From: Sindora glabra
Lineage: Eukaryota > Streptophyta > Magnoliopsida > Fabales > Fabaceae
Direction: 5' to 3'
Length of the DNA: 64,000 nt
Assembly: GCA_020226215.1 (NCBI GenBank)
Contig: CM035233.1
Span: 70,422,831-70,486,830 of the forward strand
The notes beneath the pieces were generated by a model. That model ran no database searches and was not told where the DNA came from. It was given only the letters and a program-made list of their open reading frames with translations. This document shows positions 1 through 10,576 of this stretch, piece by piece (position 1 is the stretch's first letter; every line of letters begins with the position of its first letter). A program made the position numbers and the translations under genes.

Positions 1-916
1 TAACTGTCTGGTGAGATCAAACTAACAATAGAGACGCCATAAAACTTGAGTAAACCACTCAGAGACAAAGGAGGCTCATGTTACTGTTTTAGTCTAAAAC
101 AGCAACATGAGCCAAGGCTTGCGACAAACACACAACAGGGATGAAGAACTCACGATTAACTGTCTGGTGAGATCAAACTAACAATAGAGACGTCATAAAA
201 CTTGAGTAAACCACTCAGAGACAAAGGAGGCTCATGTTACTGTTTTAGTCTAAAACAGCAACATGAGCCAAGCCTTGCGACAAACACACAACAGGGATGA
301 AGAACTCACGATTAACTGTCTGGTGAGATCAAACTAACAATAGAGACGCCATAAAACTTGAGTAAACCACTCAGAGACAAAGGAGGCTCATGTTACTGTT
401 TTAGTCTAAAACAGCAACATGAGCCAAGGCTTGCGACAAACACACAACAGGGATGAAGAACTCACGATTAACTGTCTGGTGAGATCAAACTAACAATAGA
501 GACGCCATAAAACTTGAGTAAACCACTCAGAGACAAAGGAGGCTCATGTTACTGTTTTAGTCTAAAACAGCAACATGAGCCAAGGCTTGCGACAAACACA
601 CAACAGGGATGAAGAACTCACGATTAACTGTCTGGTGAGATCAAACTAACAATAGAGACGCCATAAAACTTGAGTAAACCACTCAGAGACAAAGGAGGCT
701 CATGTTACTGTTTTAGTCTAAAACAGCAACATGAGCCAAGCCTTGCGACAAACACACAACAGGGATGAAGAACTCACGATTAACTGTCTGGTGAGATCAA
801 ACTAACAATAGAGACGCCATAAAACTTGAGTAAACCACTCAGAGACAAAGGAGGCTCATGTTACTGTTTTAGCCTAAAACAGCAACATGAGCCAAGCCTT
901 GCGACAAACATACAAC
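1..916. repeat. 156-bp tandem satellite with an internal palindrome
   Basis: Six direct copies start at 1, 157, 313, 469, 625 and 781, an exact 156-bp period. The last copy decays after about 908, and the array probably continues beyond the left edge of the window. Copies are almost identical. The visible differences are single bases, such as GACGCC/GACGTC in copy 2, CCAAGGC/CCAAGCC, and TTTTAGT/TTTTAGC in copy 6, which points to recent amplification or gene conversion. Each unit holds a 41-bp near-perfect inverted repeat (73-113 in copy 1) running from GGCTCATGTT to AACATGAGCC, with one internal mismatch pair. No coding frame runs through the unit. Confidence 0.95.
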
Positions 917-1015
917 AAGAGACAGGAACATTCACTCAAATGAATGGATATGAATGAAGAAAATGTAAAGGATTCGGACACCAAGTAAAGAACAGTTTTG
1001 ACATCTTTGACTTAC

Positions 1016-1711
1016 TGGCAATAGCATGACACACCCAGTTACATTGGGGGTGCTGTCCTTTTTGAGAGAATTCATGAGTTGGTCGTGAATGTGTTGTGAC
1101 CACCCATATTGTGCTATTTCGTCCACATCCTCCACGTATTTGATATACGACCAACCCATTGTGTGGGCCCTGTTGGGTACGAAGAGGGTGACAAGAAGCA
1201 TCAATGTCATGAGGCGGGAGACATCCTGCACATCAGTCTCCGATGTTCCCCGCACTGCTCTTTGGAGAGCTTTGAATATGATTGGTTTGCTCAGGCGTGA
1301 TTTGCCACGGAAACATCTAACATCAAAGTCTGACAAGGTCCTCTTGCCAGAGGTTGTCTGGATGGGCTGGTCTCCATCTCTTATTTCAAAGATTAGCTTC
1401 ACTGATGCTGGTGTTATTCTGAGATGATCGCCCCCGATGTTGAAATAATTATTCTTGTCTGAGAAGGTAGCAATTACGGACTGAATTTCAACATCGCTCT
1501 TACGACACATGCTGCGATCCAGTTCCTTTGTTATTATTGCGTTTATCAGGACCCAGAATGGGTTGTGTCGTAGCACCGTCGTGTGCCTGTCATCCAACTG
1601 AAGCTGATCAACCTGCCTAATGCAGGCCAAGAGATTGGACCTATACTGCTGGAATTTCTGGGTTTCTTCATCAGAAAAGTCTCCTTGTGAGAGTGCTTTA
1701 GCGCCTTTCTG
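1016..1711 (-). CDS. transposon-encoded PMD/Ulp1-associated protein, internal exon (partial)
   Basis: An open minus-strand frame of about 230 codons reads like the N-terminal region of the plant transposon proteins that carry a plant-mobile-domain-like fold, often joined to a Ulp1-type cysteine protease (Mutator-derived families). Visible signatures are FWVLINAI, LRITPASVKLIF, LMTLMLLVTLFVPN and TMGWSYIKYVEDVD. Coding runs up to GCVMLLP and then meets a GTAAGT donor (GT at 1014-1015). The residues read past it are intronic, so the true exon end is about 1016. An acceptor-like AG lies at 1712-1713. The protease part is not in the window. The satellite array begins about 100 bp past the donor, so it may lie inside this gene's next intron or may have replaced its 3' half. 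The family call rests on remembered motifs only. Confidence 0.55.
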
Positions 1712-1800
1712 CTCGGGTAAACGTCAAATCAAGAGTTAGATCAAGCATAAATAGTCACAACCAGGTATGATCACTAATGCAACATCCAATTCTTCCTAGT

Positions 1801-2017
1801 GGTGTTACTGTTTCAGCAAGAAAAAGTAACATCAGATACAAAATGAGACATACACGTTTAACAAAACTCATGGGTAAGTGCCACTCTGTGAGGTACGAAT
1901 AACAATGCAACATCGTCGCAGTGGGGTGTTACTGTTTCACCGAGAAACAGTAACATGAGCCTATAACCGTAGTATAACTGTCTTACGGATATTATGTGGA
2001 GTGACAGTAACATGCAA
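1801..2017. repeat. isolated copies of the satellite's hairpin core
   Basis: The core TGTTACTGTTT / AAACAGTAACA seen in the satellite palindrome recurs outside the array. An imperfect pair lies at 1803-1835. A perfect 12-bp stem (TGTTACTGTTTC at 1927-1938, GAAACAGTAACA at 1944-1955) has a 5-base loop and is followed by the same TGAGCC extension as in the satellite. A single half site, CAGTAACATG, lies near 2004-2013, and another half site, TGTTACTGTTTCGG, near 2375-2388. The repeated motif on both strands resembles the subterminal repeats that plant DNA transposases bind. That role is inference. Confidence 0.7.
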
Positions 2018-2220
2018 CAAAATACATGACATGTTGTGGTCCTACTAACTGCTAGGGTTTCACTTCAACTCACGTAGGAACACAAGTCCAAGCAAGCAAC
2101 TCCACATTTTCGTTGCACTTATAACTGAAGTATGATGCCTGTATTAGAGTCAATGCTAAAGAGGAGGTGGGTTTACCTGTGGACGACCCATTTGTTCGGA
2201 GTTGCTGTTTGATCTTGCTT

Positions 2221-2478
2221 TCAGCGTCCGATGTGGATAAATGAGGTTATACGGTTGTTCAGAGTCGTTTGGTATCTTCTCTTGGTGTATTCGGCGATGA
2301 TAACCACGGTGTCTTCCTGTGTCTTGAGATCACTGGTTCTGGTGAGCTTTGAGATGGAATGCGAAGTGTTGCTACTGTTACTGTTTCGGCCTTTTTGTCC
2401 CCGCCGAAACGCCCTTCGCGTGCGTCGTTTCGTATTCAGGCCATTGCGTTTTGTCGCTTCGATGTCGTGTCCTTTCAT
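2221..2478 (-). CDS. candidate basic first exon of the transposon gene
   Basis: An open minus-strand frame begins with an ATG at 2478 and runs 86 codons. It is rich in Arg and Lys (for example KRRTRRAFRRGQKGR near its start), as expected of a nuclear localisation segment, and lies upstream of the PMD-like exon on the same strand. A second frame ending at a good donor (CCACAG|GTAAAC, GT at 2177-2178) reads through AESKIKQQLRTNGSS and could be the following exon. I cannot join these segments with certainty, and the frame may be chance. Confidence 0.25.
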   Translation of the reverse strand: MKGHDIEATKRNGLNTKRRTRRAFRRGQKGRNSNSSNTSHSISKLTRTSDLKTQEDTVVIIAEYTKRRYQTTLNNRITSFIHIGR

Positions 2479-2578
2479 TTTCCCGCCTCGAAGAACAGTG
2501 TTTTCCACATAAAAAAATAACTCAATCAATTAATATCTGTTAATGTTTATTTTGGAGGTTATTTTCGTCATTTCATTG

Positions 2579-2770
2579 TTATATCGTAGGAAATACAAAG
2601 TTGAACCAAACAAAAACGTAGGAACTTCTGCTGCGGGAAATGGAACTTGCTCCCTGTCAACCAAACAAAAATTCAGATATCCCAGGAAGTTCATACGGGA
2701 AATTAACTTCCTGTGAAGTTCCATTTCCCATGGGAACTTATTTCCCGTATGAACCAAACGAGTCCTTAGT
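2579..2770. repeat. transposon-terminus-like sequence with inverted repeats
   Basis: The segment repeats the phrase GAACCAAAC(G/A) and contains an inverted repeat: 2689-2711 (GTTCATACGGGAAATTAAC...) pairs with 2733-2754 around a CCATGG centre. Sequences reading GTTTGGTTCATACGGG on the minus strand are typical of plant DNA-transposon ends. It sits between the transposon-type gene and the truncated polygalacturonase, so it may be the right end of the element that carries the gene. A matching left end is not visible and may be off the window. Confidence 0.4.
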
Positions 2771-3409
2771 CTCCTTAGGCTCTTGTTTTGGGTCGCACGT
2801 AGACTACCCACTCTATCAAGAAAACCTTCATGGTTACTACAGCAGACATTCCCCCAGAAATGGGAGGCTTATCAGGCCAAGATATCAACATTATGGCCTC
2901 ATGACGCGGTCGGACCGGGCTTATGCCGCCGCCCTAACATCACCGGCAGCGGTTAATGTTGATGACTTTGGAGCCGACCGTGGACAAGGAGGAGATGCTA
3001 CTAGTGTAAACGAAAATTAACAAGACAATCTACCTTTTTAAAGTTATTCAAGCCTATTCGGCTATTCTCGATTATTTCTTACCTTTTTTTCTTTTAATTT
3101 CTTCTCATTTTATAGGCATTTCAGAAAGCCTGGAATGTGGCTTGCTCTAAGGGAGGAGTTCTTGTGGTTCCTAATGGCAAAACCTATAATCTTAAACCAA
3201 TTACATTTTCAGGTCCATGCCAGCCAAACACTGCTTTCATGGTGAGTTAGCATGCTTGGCTTAGCGAGAAATTTTAAATTATGAAATCTACTTCACCTTC
3301 GATGAATAAAACTCAGGATTTTTCATTTTTCTTATTCTTTTTCAATTCAAATATGTGTTAGGTCTTTGGAACAATCCTTGCTTGGCCTGATATGTCAGCT
3401 TACTACTAA
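2771..3409 (+). pseudogene. truncated polygalacturonase (glycoside hydrolase family 28)
   Basis: Three exon pieces give the N-terminal part of a pectin-cleaving polygalacturonase. Exon 1 ends at 3005 with VNVDDFGADRGQGGDATS. Exon 2 (3116-3241) reads AFQKAWNVACSKGGVLVVPN and then NLKPITFSGPCQPNTAFM. Exon 3 starts at 3362 (VFGTILAWPDMSAY) and stops after 16 codons. The intron borders are canonical (GTAAAC at 3006, AG at 3114-3115, GTGAGT at 3242) and phase 0 throughout. The fold's start (FGA.GDG..D...F..AW..AC) is clear, but no catalytic NTDG, DD or HG motifs follow and no signal peptide precedes. Family members are normally about 400 residues. The 5' side abuts the transposon-like end at 2770, so the gene was probably cut by insertion or deletion. 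Confidence 0.75.
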
Positions 3410-5604
3410 AAAATATTGATAATACATAAGATATAAATGATATCAAATATAATTATAAAATAAGTAATTTATCTTATTTACATTCTCATTCTAGTTCCGA
3501 TCTATTACATCATATCGTTCATCTCATTCGCTTATCCCTAAAAAGGATGCAATTCCATGCTGCAGTTCCTTATCATCAACTAATGTTTTGGGATGAGAAA
3601 TATACTGATCCTAAACCATGTTTCATCGCAGTCACATTAATCATGCGAAAAAAACATAACTACCTCTAGCGTTAGCACAAATTTCTAATTAACTTCATTT
3701 GATCATTGATTTTATATTGTAAAGTTAAGTTATAATCTAAATAATAATATTTTTCAAGTAATTCTTAAAAATTTATTAAATGCCTCATATGAGATTTTTT
3801 AATCAAGAACGACTATGTGAATTTACTTGTGTACGGTAACAATATCTAAAAAGGTCAATCAGTTTTTGAATAAGAATAAATAAAAAAATTTGTAGCATGA
3901 GCCCAATGAATTTAAAATAATTAGTACAACTATTGATTGTTTGATATTTATTCTGGAATAGTGGATGGTTAGGCTAAAAGATCATTTTTCAATTATTTAA
4001 TATTTATGGTCACAACAACAAAATTGACGTTTAAAAATTTAAATGAAAACAAAATAATGGAACATGACAAGGATGGAGATCAATTTACCGTTGTTTGCTA
4101 AACAAATTTTCTTTTTACGATTTTTGTAAAATATTTTACCAAAAAATGCATGAAAGCAGAGAGGCACCAGAGCGGATGGCGCCTTTAGCATCAAATATTG
4201 ACGCCCTTATGGCGCTATTCAAAATGGCTCCTTTGGCAGCCACTAGGAAATGTATTATCATCTAAGATATTGATAGCATGAAATAAAGGTTACAAAAATA
4301 TTTGTTAAGCAGCAGTAAGTCAGATGCAACATTTTATGGCTTTTTCTTTAGTGGAGAACATGTCAATGCTTGTGTCTGTAATAAAAAACTTATATCAAAA
4401 TTTCAGTCTATTTGAAAAATCACATAATAGTGGTGCCAAATATGAAAGGGTTCTTCTATGGTATGCTTTTGGTAAAATTTGAGCTTTTACATTAGTTTAA
4501 CATGAAAGTTAGGTACCTTACAGTTAATGTTTTTACAATATACTCTGGTTTCTTAAATCGTGACCAACTTAAATTATCTTGGTGGTGATTTGAGCATATA
4601 AAAGCGATTACTGATTTATATTGAAACATTTTTATTATTTGAAAAAAAGAAATCACATTATAATTTATGCAAGATAGTTTGTATACTCTTTAGAAATAGT
4701 TATGAAAATTTGAGATCAGATAGTTTTTATGCAATTTTTGAGAGTTCAACACAAATCATTGAATTTCCATCAAATTCTTTCTGGATTATTCTGGTTGCAC
4801 TGGGTCATGCAACTGGTTATGCAACTGGTTTTTTTTGTGAGAAAATGATAAAAGATACAAGTCAAAGTGAAGGATTGACTGTGAAAATAGCATAAGTTAT
4901 TGAAAGCTAAACTAATAAATAGATCTATCATCAATGCATGTAATCTTATTCTTATTTTTATACTGATTTTATAATTAACGCAAATATAAGATGATACTTT
5001 TCCATGCATCGTGTTTTTAATTATAATAAAAAATAATTGTTAATTTTATAAGATTTATATATATAAAAATTTATTTTTTAATTTTAAACTATTAAAAATT
5101 ATGAAAACCGACACCAAGGACTAAAATTATTGAAGTCGACAAGAATTTCTGTGTTTCACAGTCTATGCAACCAAAAGGAAGAAAGCAATCCCCCGATCAA
5201 AGGATTTATATCTCGTGCTCTGGGGATGATAATTGTACGTAAATCACCAGTAATTAAATACTATTATATATTATATATTTTTTAATTATATTTAATACGT
5301 ACAATTATTAAATTTCACGATCATTCTTAAATATATTTTTAAGTTGCCCTTAAATCTCCATTACTCTGCGAGGAATCACGTCCCTGCAATGGCTGATGTG
5401 TCACAGTCTTAGTGGTTGGCTGGTTGGTGGGGTGACTTGGCATCCACACCAAATGCTGTCCGATCTCTCTCACCTTACTCCATAATCATTATCTTCCTTC
5501 CACTTTTTAATCTAGGCTTCCTGCCACCGCAGACTCTCACTAATTAACACTGCCCATCTTCCTTCTTTCGTTCACACTCCAACAATCAAAGCAGCAGCTC
5601 TGTT
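3410..5604. other. AT-rich intergenic region
   Basis: No gene is visible. Short open frames at 4710-4895 and 4770-5009 have no recognisable motif. A small patch of higher GC near 4165-4250 repeats TGGCGC/TGGCTCC-like words and is unexplained. The last 250 bp or so before 5605, with pyrimidine-rich blocks, should contain the HIPP promoter and 5' UTR, but I see no clear TATA box. Confidence 0.6.
5031..5111. repeat. dispersed AT-rich repeat, copy 1
   Basis: About 80 bp here matches 37421-37503 in order and orientation: TTAATTTTATAAGATTTATA, then an A/T block, then ATTAAAAATTAT followed by a GAC context. It is probably a small dispersed element or a piece of a MITE. No target duplication was found. 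Confidence 0.55.
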
Positions 5605-6618
5605 ATGGCTGCAAAACCAGTTGCAGAATCTCCTCCTTTACAAACACTCAAATATCAGGTAAACTAAAGACGAGATTTTCTTAAACCCCTTCACACACTT
5701 CTTTTTAACTTATCCTTAATCTATCTCTTCTACAGACATGGGTCTTCAAAGTCTTCATCCACTGCGAAGCCTGCAAGAAGAAAGTCAAAAAAGTTCTTCA
5801 GGCAGTTGACGGTATACATATAAGTTTATATGAATTTTACTACCCAATATATATATATCTTCGTGTTGTTTTGCTTTTTGAATCGTTCACATTTGGCAGG
5901 GGTTTATACAACGGAGATTGATTCACGGCAACATAAAGTCACAGTGACTGGTAACGTGGATTCTGAAACTCTCATCAAGAAGCTTCTAAGATCGGGGAAA
6001 TTTGCCCAGCTTTGGCCGGAAAAGCCTCAGAAGAAGGATAACAAATCTGTAAAATCCAAGGGCGGTGATAAAGAGAACCACGGCAACAAGAATAATAATA
6101 ATAATGAACCAATCGCCGATGACGGCCAACAAAAGGACGTCGATGCTGGTGATAAAGAGTCAGAAAACGAAGATAGTGAATATGACGAGGCCGGCGGAGC
6201 AAGCCGCGGTGATGGCGGAAGCGGCGAGGGGGGTAAGAAGAAGAAGAAGAAAAAGAAGAAGAACAAGGGACAAAATGTTGGTGCACCCGATAATGGAGAC
6301 GAAGAAAGTATTGGTGAAGCTCCACCGGTGAATGGCCCAAGCTTGGCTGCTTCAATGGCTTCTATGAATCTTAATCATCCAGTTCAGCATACTTACCAGT
6401 ATCCACAAATGTACTATTCACCTCCGCCGGTACCTCCTCCTCAAATATATGGTTTAACCCACAACACAGCATATCCAAGCTTCAGTACCCCTTCTTATAC
6501 ACCTCCCATGCATGCTTTTTATAGCACGTACTCTCATGTGCCGCCGCCTCCTCCGCCGCCGAATCCCATCAAGCACTACAGTGACGATGATGATAACGGC
6601 GGATGCTCAATAATGTAA
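5605..6618 (+). CDS. heavy metal-associated isoprenylated plant protein (HIPP)
   Basis: Three exons (5605-5658, 5736-5811, 5900-6618) join in frame to 282 residues, all with GT-AG borders. Residues about 19-83 form one heavy-metal-associated (HMA) domain, with the metal-binding CxxC at Cys28 and Cys31 (FKVFIHCEACKKKVKKVL) and the usual LIKKLLRSGKFAQLWP end. A charged linker follows with an acidic stretch and a run of nine lysines (156-164), then a Pro/Tyr-rich tail with YSPPPVPPP and VPPPPPPPNP. The last four residues, CSIM, form a CaaX box, so farnesylation and membrane attachment are expected. HIPPs bind heavy metals or act in stress signalling. The exact subgroup cannot be fixed by eye. 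The ATG at 5605 is chosen because it opens the only frame that splices into the HMA exon. Confidence 0.93.
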
Positions 6619-7214
6619 ATGAAGATGTTACTTCAAGAATCACGTGAGCTATTATTTTTACAACTAAGCACAAATTAAGTTAATCCTAGTTGTAAGGATT
6701 AGCAATAGGAGTAGCCAAAGTAGCACTATTTGTGAACTACGACTATTGGAGGATGAATCTATTAGGACTATATTATTGTTGATTTTTGGGAAATGGGGGT
6801 TTTAAATTTTGTATTAATTAATATATTGCACTTGAGAAAACAGAAATTAGTTGAAAAGTTGGAGACAAATAGGAAGAGAGGGTACAGTGGTTTGAAGGTA
6901 GAGGTTTTGGGGTTTGCTGAAGAAAAGGCCAATAGGCTTGTAAAGCTGTGCAATATGTAGGACCCGAAATCTTCCCTCCCCTTCAAACTTATGTGTAAAG
7001 TAGATTTTTGTGTACGAAATTATATATTATATATAATATTTATATTGTGTTTTTTCCTCTTCCCCATGTGAACAAATAAATTGCTAATTCTCATGCATCA
7101 AAGTAGCCAACTGGTGTGAGTTTTATTACTTTGTGTTATGCTGAAGGACATTCTTCTTGCTTTGGAAAACGCTTAATGATGTTCTTTAATTTGCAAGGCA
7201 ATCCCTTTACTGCT
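6619..7214. other. HIPP 3' flank, no gene seen
   Basis: This holds the 3' UTR and terminator region of the HIPP gene. AATAAA-like words occur near 7075. A minus-strand open frame at 6768-6986 lacks any recognisable feature. Confidence 0.5.
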
Positions 7215-8185
7215 GTGTCTCTTTATTTCTCATATATATATCTATTTTTTGGCCTGTTATTTCTCAGATTTTTGGAAGCTTTATTTTGGCAGGATGATAG
7301 TATAGTACTTTCGAGAGAAAAGCGAGTTAATTTATGTAGCTGTTGTTTAGCTACTTTTTCTTTTTCTTTCAGAAACTTAGAAACAGCAGCCCCAACTGGG
7401 GGGGACTAAAACCAATGAAAAAATTTATTAGGCATGTGAAACGTGAAACGGGATGGGTGGAGCGAGGTGTGTCTCTTTATTTCTCAGATTTCATTTTTTT
7501 TTGGCCTGTTATTTCTCAGATTTTTAGAAGCTTTATTTTGGCAGGATGATTGTATAGCACTTTCGAGAGAAAAGCGAGTTAATTTATGGAGTTGTTATTT
7601 AGCTACTTTTTCTCTTTCTTTCAGAAATTTAGATATCATTTGATCCCTATAACAAATAACTTTTCATGAAAAATTGAATTTTTTAAAACATAACTTTTAA
7701 TATAAATTTTTGAAAAATATTCAAAGTTGTTTGGTTGACATATAGAAAGTGATATTTCCTATAAAGTAATTTACTATGTTTTATTTGATTCAATTTTAAA
7801 TATTTAAAGAAATATTAATAAAAATTACTATATCCTAATATTATTATAATATAAAATGATAAATTTTAATTGTTATTAATTAAATTTAATAAGAATAATT
7901 TTATCATTTTATTTATAAATAGTAAAGAAAATAAGACTTATCTAAAAAAAAGTGAATAAATAACTTTTCATATTTTATGGGAAGTAAAAATTTCTAAGAA
8001 GTTTTATTTCCCTCCAATTTGTAAGATAATAATCAACTAAACAATTCATTTATTTTCTACTTCCTAAGAAACAAATTTTTTTATACTATTGAAATGAATT
8101 AAATGACTTCTTAGAAACACCAACCCCCGCTAGGGAACTAAATCCAATCAAAAAAATTTATTAGGCATGTATAATGAGATAGGTG
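7215..8185. repeat. 254-bp tandem duplication, second copy split
   Basis: Copy A (7215-7468) begins GTGTCTCTTTATTTCTCA and is repeated from 7469, including GCTTTATTTTGGCAGGATGA and CTTTCGAGAGAAAAGCGAGT. Copy B stops at 7633 and its remaining part (TTAGAAACACCAACCCC, then AAATTTATTAGGCATGT and AGCGAGGTG) resumes at 8111-8185, after an insertion. Copies A and B are similar but clearly diverged. The content is non-coding. Confidence 0.85.
7634..8110. mobile_element. MITE-like insertion splitting the duplication
   Basis: About 477 bp of very AT-rich DNA interrupts copy B of the duplication and is flanked by TTAGA on both sides (7629-7633 and 8111-8115), a candidate 5-bp target duplication. Its ends are loosely inverted (ATCATTTGAT at the left, GTCATTTAAT on the complement of the right). 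An internal inverted pair, GTTGTTTGGTTGA near 7728 and its complement near 8033-8045, is the kind of motif seen in plant MITEs. There is no coding capacity. The superfamily is undetermined. Confidence 0.65.
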
Positions 8186-9791
8186 AAGCGAGGTGAGCTT
8201 GGGTGGGTTTCAAACTTTTAGTTTGTGCAAATTTGTTCCGATGAATTCATAAAATATATAATGAAAAATTATTATACTCGCAAGTGGTCATAGATATTTG
8301 AGAACAAATCGTATTATTTTTTTATTATTAAGAGTAATTATATTATTAAATATATACATATAATAATTAGAGATCGAATTTTAAATATAGAAAAAAAGAT
8401 ATTTTCAAGAGATATTAGATTGAATTAAATTAGAAAAAAATTAATTTTTTATAAATTATAATTAAAAATTTTTTTATTTTGTATAATAAGTTAGTTAAGT
8501 AAGCTAAAAAAATTACATTAAATTTTTAGGAATTAAATTGGATTAAAAATTTTTAATAAATTTTAAAATACTTAAAGAATTATTAAAATTTTAACAAAAA
8601 AAAAAAATCTGGAGTCTACAGGCAAGTCCACAACCACACAGAACTATATCCATGTGGACTTGCTAACATCAACCTACAAAAAATGAAGGACTCCAATTTA
8701 AGGAGCTCAATTTACTTAACACCCACAGATTACCCTGCAGATTCTTTATTTATTTTAAGAGTAAAATATAATTTAAGTGTGAAATTGAACCTCGTTTATT
8801 TTATGAATAAGACATACATTTGGATAAATACGGAAAAATTTAAAACCAATGACAAGGACCAAATTAATTTGTTCATTTTTTTATGCAAGCCTCCTTTTTT
8901 TTATAATTTTTCCATCATCTCTAAAATTTAACTTCTTATCCCTTAATAGATCAAATTTATCGAGAGTCCGATGTGCTTTTGACTAAATTATCATCTTATT
9001 ATTAATTAAGTATGATTATTTTAATTATTGGAGAGACAAATCATAAAGCAAGTGTGCATGTAGTACGCAGTCAGAATGTCCTAATTCCTTCGACACTAAG
9101 AATCCCATGTCCTGGTCTCATGCTACTCCCTCGTTGGCCAATGCTATCTGTTTGCTTTTCACGATCTTTCCATGAAGCTCTAGAAATAAGCCCATAGAAA
9201 TATGATTCTAAGACAAATTACTGGTTCAAACAAAAAGTATTAAATAGAGAAAGTATAAGGATTTACTATTTTCAATCAATTTAGTGCAGTAAGTTGTGAT
9301 AAATCTGATAATCACCTTTCATTTACACTTTGGATGGAAATATGGAGTGAAATGACATATTGGGTCCCTCTTGCCTGCCTTATATGATTTGTTTAGAATC
9401 AAAAGAGAATCCCCATCCGGGTCCTCCTGAAAATTTCTTTGCAGCTTTCCTTTCGATAATAGAGGGTTTGCTTTGGAGGATTGCTAGATTTTGGATACCT
9501 ATTGTTGGACATATTCGATCCCTAGTCTCCTTTCTGTTACGAAAAATATCAGAGGACATGATCGTCTTTTAATCCTAATTAAGTTTTCAAACTCTTGGAA
9601 AGAAAGCAAGTTTCAATTACTTATTGTGTAATGCTGAGATAAACCTGACTTAATCACTTAAGCCTTATACAAAATCTAATAATTTATTTTCACATTTCTC
9701 CTTTGCAGGATCAATAATAGACAATAATTTGTAGTGAAATTATTTAGGAAACATTTAAATTTTTATCTTATTAATAATAGAAATAAGAGAT
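8186..9791. other. AT-rich intergenic region
   Basis: No gene is recognised. Open frames at 8683-8931, 9012-9197 and 9360-9572 show no known motif and no splice partners. A poly-A run of about 12 lies near 8597-8608. Confidence 0.5.
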
Positions 9792-9796
9792 GTTGA

Positions 9797-10563
9797 TGTT
9801 GGATTTTCTATTTGTAGACTTATTAATTTAATAATAAAATAAAATTTAAAAGGGTTTAATCTAATATTAAAGTAATTGAATAGTGTAAGCCTATTATTAA
9901 TTTAACTCAATTAATATGATAATAGATAGTTCCCGGCGATAAGTCAACTCTCAAATGTTATTAATATAAATAAGAGTCGCTACTCCTAAATCCTGTGATT
10001 GATTCTTTACACTTCTCATCCATGTCAGAAAGTCTCCCCAATCAAATTCTCATTTAGGGTTAATAGGAGTAGTAAATCCTTTTTGAAATTCATGATTAAG
10101 ACTGATCATGAATAATTCATGGCTTGCAGTAAATTTTAATTTCATATTTATTCACAATAGATTCATCAGGTAATAATAAATCTTATTTTACATTTAATAT
10201 TATATTTTTCACATGATTCAATTTAGGAAAATCTCGTTAATTAAGTTCTCATCTATGGTTGATAAGATTCATTAGGTAATAATAAATCTTTTCCTACATT
10301 TAATATTATACTTTTCACATGATTTAATTTAGGAAAATCTCTCCAATTAAGTTCTCATCCATGGTTCATAGGAGTAGTAAATCCTTATTGAAATTCATGA
10401 TCAAGACTGATTGTGAATAATTTGTGGCTTGTAGCAAATCTTAATTTCATATTCATTTATAATAGATTTATTAAGTAATAATAAATCTTTTCCTATATTT
10501 AATATTATATTTTTCATAGGATTTAATTTAGGAATATTATTTTTATAAAATTTGATTTTAACA
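9797..10563 (+). repeat. 5' LTR with an internal ~301-bp duplication
   Basis: It matches the 3' LTR from TGTTGGATTTTCTATTTGTA to TTTGATTTTAACA but is 767 bp long against 466 bp. The excess comes from repeated segments: the stretch starting near 10030 (GTCTCCCCAATCAAATTCTC) recurs near 10334 (ATCTCTCCAATTAAGTTCTC). A shorter piece, AGATTCATCAGGTAATAATA near 10159, recurs near 10266 and again near 10466. The duplication therefore happened in this LTR only, at or after integration. Confidence 0.88.
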
Positions 10564-10565
10564 AT

Positions 10566-10576
10566 TGGTATAAGAG
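10566..10576 (+). other. primer binding site of the first copia element
   Basis: TGGTATAAGAG lies two bases after the 5' LTR end (ACA). It is a slightly altered form of TGGTATCAGAG, the initiator-methionine tRNA primer site used by plant copia elements. Confidence 0.8.

Noticed and set aside
1..916. CRISPR-like array
   Set aside because: The units are contiguous and identical over the full 156 bp with no variable spacers, so this is a satellite in a plant genome.
936..1427. Plus-strand and alternative-frame open readings over the PMD-like exon
   Set aside because: They are shadows of the minus-strand coding exon, which carries the recognisable motifs.
4710..5009. Short open frames on both strands
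   Set aside because: They have AT-rich composition, no motif, no splice partners and overlap on opposite strands.
5975..6355. Minus-strand and +2 frames over HIPP exon 3
   Set aside because: They arise from the repetitive Lys/Glu/Pro-rich coding sequence and have no independent support.
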